DNA from: Myxococcus eversor
GTDB taxonomy: Bacteria; Myxococcota; Myxococcia; Myxococcales; Myxococcaceae
NCBI RefSeq assembly: GCF_010894455.1
Contig: NZ_JAAIXY010000003.1
Location: 62,001-126,000 of the forward strand
Reading direction: 5' to 3'
Length of the DNA: 64,000 nt
The position numbers and the translations under genes were made by a program. Shown here piece after piece: positions 60,518 to 64,000 of the stretch; the stretch's first letter is position 1; every line of letters starts with the position of its first letter. The notes under the pieces were generated by a model that saw nothing but the letters and a program-made list of their open reading frames with translations, did no database searches and had not been told where the DNA came from.

Positions 60518-61363
60518 TCACGCCTCCTCACTCTTCCTGGCAACACTTTTGAATGCTCTCGACAGCGGCATATCAAGCAGTTTCTGCGCCGCCGTCAGCA
60601 CCTCATCATTCTCATCGATTCGCCGGGCATCCATCATCGCAGCCAGTCTCCGGAACCAGTTCAAGCCCGTCATCATCTCATCTTCGTCAGCGCGTCGACG
60701 GATGATCCGGATGGCTTCACAAAGCACAGGCATCACCAACGCGGCATGCACCAACTCAGGCTCATTCCTGCTAGCGATTCCATAGTTTTCATAGTCCTCC
60801 GCCGAAAGAATCAGGATGATCTGCTCTCCTCCAAAATTCACTTCAAAAGGCCCCGATAAATGCTTGCCTTTTTGAAGCCGCATGATCGAAGGGATATCGG
60901 CAGCCAGCGGATCAAACTGCTTCTCGACACGAAGCGCATAATCAGCCCCAAGTGCAAGCACATCTCCTGCCTGGACATCGAACGTTCGATCTCCATAGTC
61001 TGGATGCAACTGCACAGGGCCATATTGCTCGATTCGCTGAAGGGCACACACACGAACCTGGACTTCCACATCTCCAACAAGCGTCGCCGACGGCAACGTC
61101 AGCCGCAACCGAGCCTCGTGAGTCCGAAATGTCTCTCGATAGTATGTAGCACCACAGCCTACCCGAACCGTGAATGCAGCCTTCTGGTCCCGAACAAGTC
61201 CGGCAATCGTCTGGTTCGTCACGACGAGACCATCCACAAGCACAACTGTCGTGTCGGCACCAAAGTCAAAATCAGGCGCATTGCAAAGCAACTGCCCTGC
61301 TATGTCATCACCTATGCCAACCACGGGGTGAGGAAAAGATGTCGGCCGCGATCTACGCGCCAT
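60518..61363 (-). CDS. Unknown protein between the GHKL ATPase and DUF6339-like genes
   Basis: 281 residues. The N-terminal two thirds look beta-rich (VVLVDGLVVTNQTIAGL, TVRVGCGATYY, DVEVQVRVCALQRI, EVNFGGEQIILILSAEDYENYG); the last 90 residues are helical and charged. No family is recognised. The ATG at 61363 lies inside the end of the ATPase gene (11-bp overlap), so translation is coupled. It may be an accessory or specificity subunit of the system. Confidence 0.7.
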   Translation of the reverse strand: MARRSRPTSFPHPVVGIGDDIAGQLLCNAPDFDFGADTTVVLVDGLVVTNQTIAGLVRDQKAAFTVRVGCGATYYRETFRTHEARLRLTLPSATLVGDVEVQVRVCALQRIEQYGPVQLHPDYGDRTFDVQAGDVLALGADYALRVEKQFDPLAADIPSIMRLQKGKHLSGPFEVNFGGEQIILILSAEDYENYGIASRNEPELVHAALVMPVLCEAIRIIRRRADEDEMMTGLNWFRRLAAMMDARRIDENDEVLTAAQKLLDMPLSRAFKSVARKSEEA

Positions 61364-63614
61364 GAACCACCTCCACAGAAACTGCCACACGACGAGCGGG
61401 GCGGAGCTCCAGTAGCAATTCCCGTCCTTGCTGAGCTTCAAAGTCGACATCCAGGATCTTGTCGCCCACACACTCGAATAGAGCACCAGTCCGAACATCA
61501 ACAGCCGAAGCAACCCTCACCTCATAGTCAGAATCCTCTCCAGAAGCCGTCAGCCTGAGCGTAGCGCGACCACGACGCGTCGCTCGCAACAGTAGATGCG
61601 TGGCCCGATTCTCTGCAGAGAACCAAGCCCGCACCGTCACCTGCGCATTCGCCAGTCTGCGAAGTCCCGTGTTGGTACTGCTCGCCGTTCCACTGGAACC
61701 TTCAGCAAGCAATGAACTCTCTGTGTGTCCGGAATGGGTATCTGTTCCCGCGACGGGGGCGCCCTGCGTGGATGCCGGCCCAGGCCACGCCACGGTCCCC
61801 TCTCCTTCTGGTCCGAAGGGTCCCTCTCCACCTCGGGTTCGCGTCACCTCATTATTGCGAACCCCATTGCCAGGCTCCATGAGTCCACCATCGTCCGGCC
61901 CGCGACCCTCGGTACCGTTCAGCCCCACACCAGCCATGCGGACACCCACTTGTGCCCTGCCCTGTGGAACAACCTGGGTGCTGACCTGACTGACACTGGA
62001 ATCCTCCTTTCCCAATGGGACACGTCCAGACGGTTCCATCAGTAGTCCCTGCTCTCCCTGCTCGGATGTTTCGACAGGAATATGCAATACCTGAGGACTT
62101 GTCGGCGGACGAGGCCGTTGCAAGGCGTGCTTCCGTCCCTGTGGCTGCTGTGGTCTCGCGGACTCCTGCTCGGAAACATGCGGCGTCCGGACAGGAACAC
62201 CCGTCTGCCTGAATCCAGGGCGCAGGGCATCGTCTTCCGGAAGATACCGGCCCAGGTCAGGGAGATCTTGCGGAGTTTCCGAATCCTGCTGCGCAAGCTT
62301 CTTGAGCGAAGCCCTGACAAAATCATAGATATCCGCCAGGAGCTTGTCGCCCGACGGACGTCCTGCTCCACCGGGCAGTCGCTCCCGGCTCCATTCTGAA
62401 TGAGACGGGTCTTCCATCCGAGCAAGGAGATCATTGCCCCTGGAGTCCTCGCAAAGAAGCACAGCCGCGTATCCCGAGAGCAGATTCTGCGTCCGCTCAT
62501 AGACTCGAATGCGCGGACGTCGCATGAAGGCGGTTCTCGATGGAGCTTCGGGGTCCAACGTCACATATAATTCGACGCGTCCCAGCTCTGGATGCTGGAG
62601 ACTGAACGACGGTTTTCCTCCAGTCGGCGACTGCAGCGCTTTGAGATAATGGCGCGTGACCCCTAGCGTATCCCGCACGTCCTTCTTCGCTGTCTTTGAC
62701 GTAGCACGTGCCATCAGAACTCGATACCGCTCGTCCACCAGTTGTTCGATGGTGGTGGAATTGAACTCTAGCGGGCCTTCATCCGCGAGCAACCGGATGA
62801 CCAGTCCTCCTCCCTGGATGGCGGCGAAAAAATTATGTGCGACGGAGTCAGCAATGGCGTCCCGCCACCCCTGCGGCTCAAACCCCATGACATAGAGGTC
62901 TGTCCCCACCGATGTCCGCCTGAACGGCTCGACGATCAGTTCTGGCTCCCGCACCGCGAAGACTCCGGGTTGGTCCTCCGACTGCGTTCCCCAGAATCCG
63001 ATCGGCCTGTAGACGTGCTCCTGCTCTCGGAACGAACTCAGGATCGTCTTGCCAGTAAATGCATGTTCCCCATTCCGGGTCATCGTGGAATAGAAGACCG
63101 TACGAAGACCTGAGAAGGCAAATGGCGCGCGCTGACCGATCCCGAAGGTCCCGCCTCCCGCGCCATGCATTGAGGCACTCCCCTGCTTTTTGATGAGACG
63201 GACCCAGGCCTTGTCTTCGTCGCGCTCGCCGCCTTCCAATCCTGTCGTATTCTCATCCCGGATGCGGAGTACCGGTAGATGCGTCCCCGAAAGCAGCCCC
63301 AGGGCCTTCTCGAACCACTTCCGGCCGTTCTCGTCTTTCTGCTGTTCCGTCTTACATGACTTCAGCACGTAGTTGCGGCATTGCTCCACAACCTCACGGA
63401 ACCGGTCGACTCCCGGAAATGACGCTACGGGCAACTGGAACAACTCGAACGTGACGATTACTGGTTTGGAGTGATCTACTCGGGCATCTCCACTGTTCTG
63501 GATTGTCTCGCGAGCGAGTGAGCCTGACTTCCGGAAAAACTCGATTCCCGGGTCATTCAGTCCGCTTTCCTCGCCCCCTTGCGTCGTAGGAAAGAACCAC
63601 TTCGTCTCTGACAT
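61353..63614 (-). CDS. GHKL ATPase of the MutL/MORC type, defence-associated
   Basis: 753 residues. The GHKL nucleotide site is complete: N box ARETIQNSGDA (Glu36, Asn40, Asp43), G1 box DENTTG (Asp120, Gly125), and G2 box GGGTFGIG (153-160). A transducer-like beta/alpha region follows to about 470. A Gln/Pro/Gly-rich linker (about 490-640) leads to a beta-rich C-terminal domain. MutL/MORC-like ATPases occur in restriction-like clusters with Z1 ATPases, Vsr nucleases and C5 methylases, and related sets (MzaABCDE) are reported to be antiviral. The ATG at 63614 follows AGGAG. Confidence 0.85.
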   Translation of the reverse strand: MSETKWFFPTTQGGEESGLNDPGIEFFRKSGSLARETIQNSGDARVDHSKPVIVTFELFQLPVASFPGVDRFREVVEQCRNYVLKSCKTEQQKDENGRKWFEKALGLLSGTHLPVLRIRDENTTGLEGGERDEDKAWVRLIKKQGSASMHGAGGGTFGIGQRAPFAFSGLRTVFYSTMTRNGEHAFTGKTILSSFREQEHVYRPIGFWGTQSEDQPGVFAVREPELIVEPFRRTSVGTDLYVMGFEPQGWRDAIADSVAHNFFAAIQGGGLVIRLLADEGPLEFNSTTIEQLVDERYRVLMARATSKTAKKDVRDTLGVTRHYLKALQSPTGGKPSFSLQHPELGRVELYVTLDPEAPSRTAFMRRPRIRVYERTQNLLSGYAAVLLCEDSRGNDLLARMEDPSHSEWSRERLPGGAGRPSGDKLLADIYDFVRASLKKLAQQDSETPQDLPDLGRYLPEDDALRPGFRQTGVPVRTPHVSEQESARPQQPQGRKHALQRPRPPTSPQVLHIPVETSEQGEQGLLMEPSGRVPLGKEDSSVSQVSTQVVPQGRAQVGVRMAGVGLNGTEGRGPDDGGLMEPGNGVRNNEVTRTRGGEGPFGPEGEGTVAWPGPASTQGAPVAGTDTHSGHTESSLLAEGSSGTASSTNTGLRRLANAQVTVRAWFSAENRATHLLLRATRRGRATLRLTASGEDSDYEVRVASAVDVRTGALFECVGDKILDVDFEAQQGRELLLELRPARRVAVSVEVVHGA

Positions 63615-63860
63615 CGATCGCTCCTGAAAGAAGGTCCGAGCCGAACAGATGCGATGCGCCCCTCACGCGACTTGCAAACGCAGCCTGATGCTACTCCATA
63701 ATCACAAGCCGATGAGAACCTGGGTTCAACTGGACCTCGACATCCACTGCATGCATGACGTCGACCTCATCCGATCAGTCAACGCGGCAAGCCGCACTCT
63801 GATTCTCAGCCCATAGGCGGGATGATACCTTCGCTGCCGACCGTTGTGGCGTCGCGGCAC
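63615..63860. other. Divergent AT-richer region of the defence cluster
   Basis: About 245 bp between the ATPase and the Vsr-type gene. It must hold both promoters. CATAAT-type boxes occur (near 63696), but no confident -35/-10 pair, and no gene is seen. Confidence 0.4.
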
Positions 63861-63876
63861 TACCACTGCGGTGGTA
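63861..63876. promoter_or_regulatory. 6-bp-arm palindrome in front of the Vsr-type gene
   Basis: TACCAC-TGCG-GTGGTA is perfect and ends at the upstream candidate ATG (63876), so a bound protein would block transcription or initiation. It recalls controller-type operators of restriction systems, without proof. Confidence 0.4.
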
Positions 63877-63899
63877 TGGACGCCAAAGAGAGAGGCCTG

Positions 63900-64000
63900 A
63901 TGGGACGCACCCGCTCCGAACAGATGTCCCGGATTCGCGCAAAGGACACCGTCCCGGAGCGACTGCTCAGGTCTGCGCTGTGGCGGACAGGAGCCCGCTA
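63900..64000 (+). CDS. Vsr-type very-short-patch repair nuclease, cut by the window edge
   Basis: Only about 34 residues are visible: MGRTRSEQMSRIRAKDTVPE and on to a Trp-Arg-rich stretch. RS-(x2)-MSRIRxKDTxPE-xLR-x2-L-x4-G is the N-terminal signature of Vsr endonucleases, which nick at T:G mismatches left by deamination of 5-methylcytosine. GAGAGG precedes the ATG at 63900; an in-frame ATG at 63876 adds eight residues. A C5 cytosine methylase is expected next to it, beyond the edge. The motif is convincing despite the shortness. Confidence 0.75.
   Translation, partial: MGRTRSEQMSRIRAKDTVPERLLRSALWRTGAR

Overview
The window is high-GC, densely packed DNA from a predatory myxobacterium, most likely Myxococcus or a close relative. 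Supporting signs are many lipoproteins, Hanks-type kinases, PEGA, CHAT and Myxococcales-specific TIGR02996-type proteins, GTG starts, orphan immunity-type genes, and a secretome aimed at glycans and proteins. I read about 51 protein-coding genes and saw no rRNA, tRNA, CRISPR array or insertion sequence. Product names come from motif reading only; no search was run.

Layout. 0-6.5 kb: a truncated kinase, a GDP-mannose-forming guanylyltransferase, and a polysaccharide O-acylation pair (tandem SGNH protein plus MBOAT). 6.5-15.1 kb: CoA-type Nudix hydrolase, UppP, a YchJ-like protein, a TIGR02996-type protein, a membrane TPR-CHAT protein with a lipoprotein partner, and a class D beta-lactamase-like protein. 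15.1-24.1 kb: metK, MlaC-like protein, Gcr-family membrane protein, RND/MMPL exporter, lipoprotein, MgtC-like protein and a PRC-barrel protein, the last two separated by three tandem hairpin repeats. 24.2-28.9 kb: a complete mannose-type PTS (EIIA-EIIB-EIIC-EIID-HPr-EI). 29-43 kb: peroxiredoxin, an M35 metalloprotease followed by a free-standing copy of its prodomain, phosphofructokinase, an SPFH/NAD-kinase-like pair, phosphoesterase, imm11-like protein, kinase plus PEGA protein, TonB receptor, a serine-protease homologue lacking its serine, and an intradiol-dioxygenase-like lipoprotein.

43.6-57.8 kb is a tightly overlapping beta-glucan utilisation operon. It holds surface lipoproteins, a ROK regulator, a GH16 endo-glucanase, an oligosaccharide ABC importer that includes a permease-ATPase fusion, a GH1 beta-glucosidase, and a glycosidase fused to a predicted outer-membrane barrel. 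Three copies of TTCG-N5-CGAA precede it and are good candidates for the ROK operator. Read together, the genes would cut a beta-1,3-glucan outside the cell, import the oligomers and split them to glucose. The PTS and phosphofructokinase nearby would suit sugar sensing and use, but that link is inference.

57.8-59.7 kb carries an AraC regulator with a DUF2000 protein and a SitI3-like protein. From about 59.7 kb to the right edge the DNA becomes visibly AT-richer. It encodes a GHKL (MutL/MORC-type) ATPase, an unknown protein and a DUF6339-like protein in one operon, divergent from the start of a Vsr-type nuclease. This looks like the edge of a MutL/Z1/Vsr/methylase-type defence island that continues outside the window, and it is the most promising system here.
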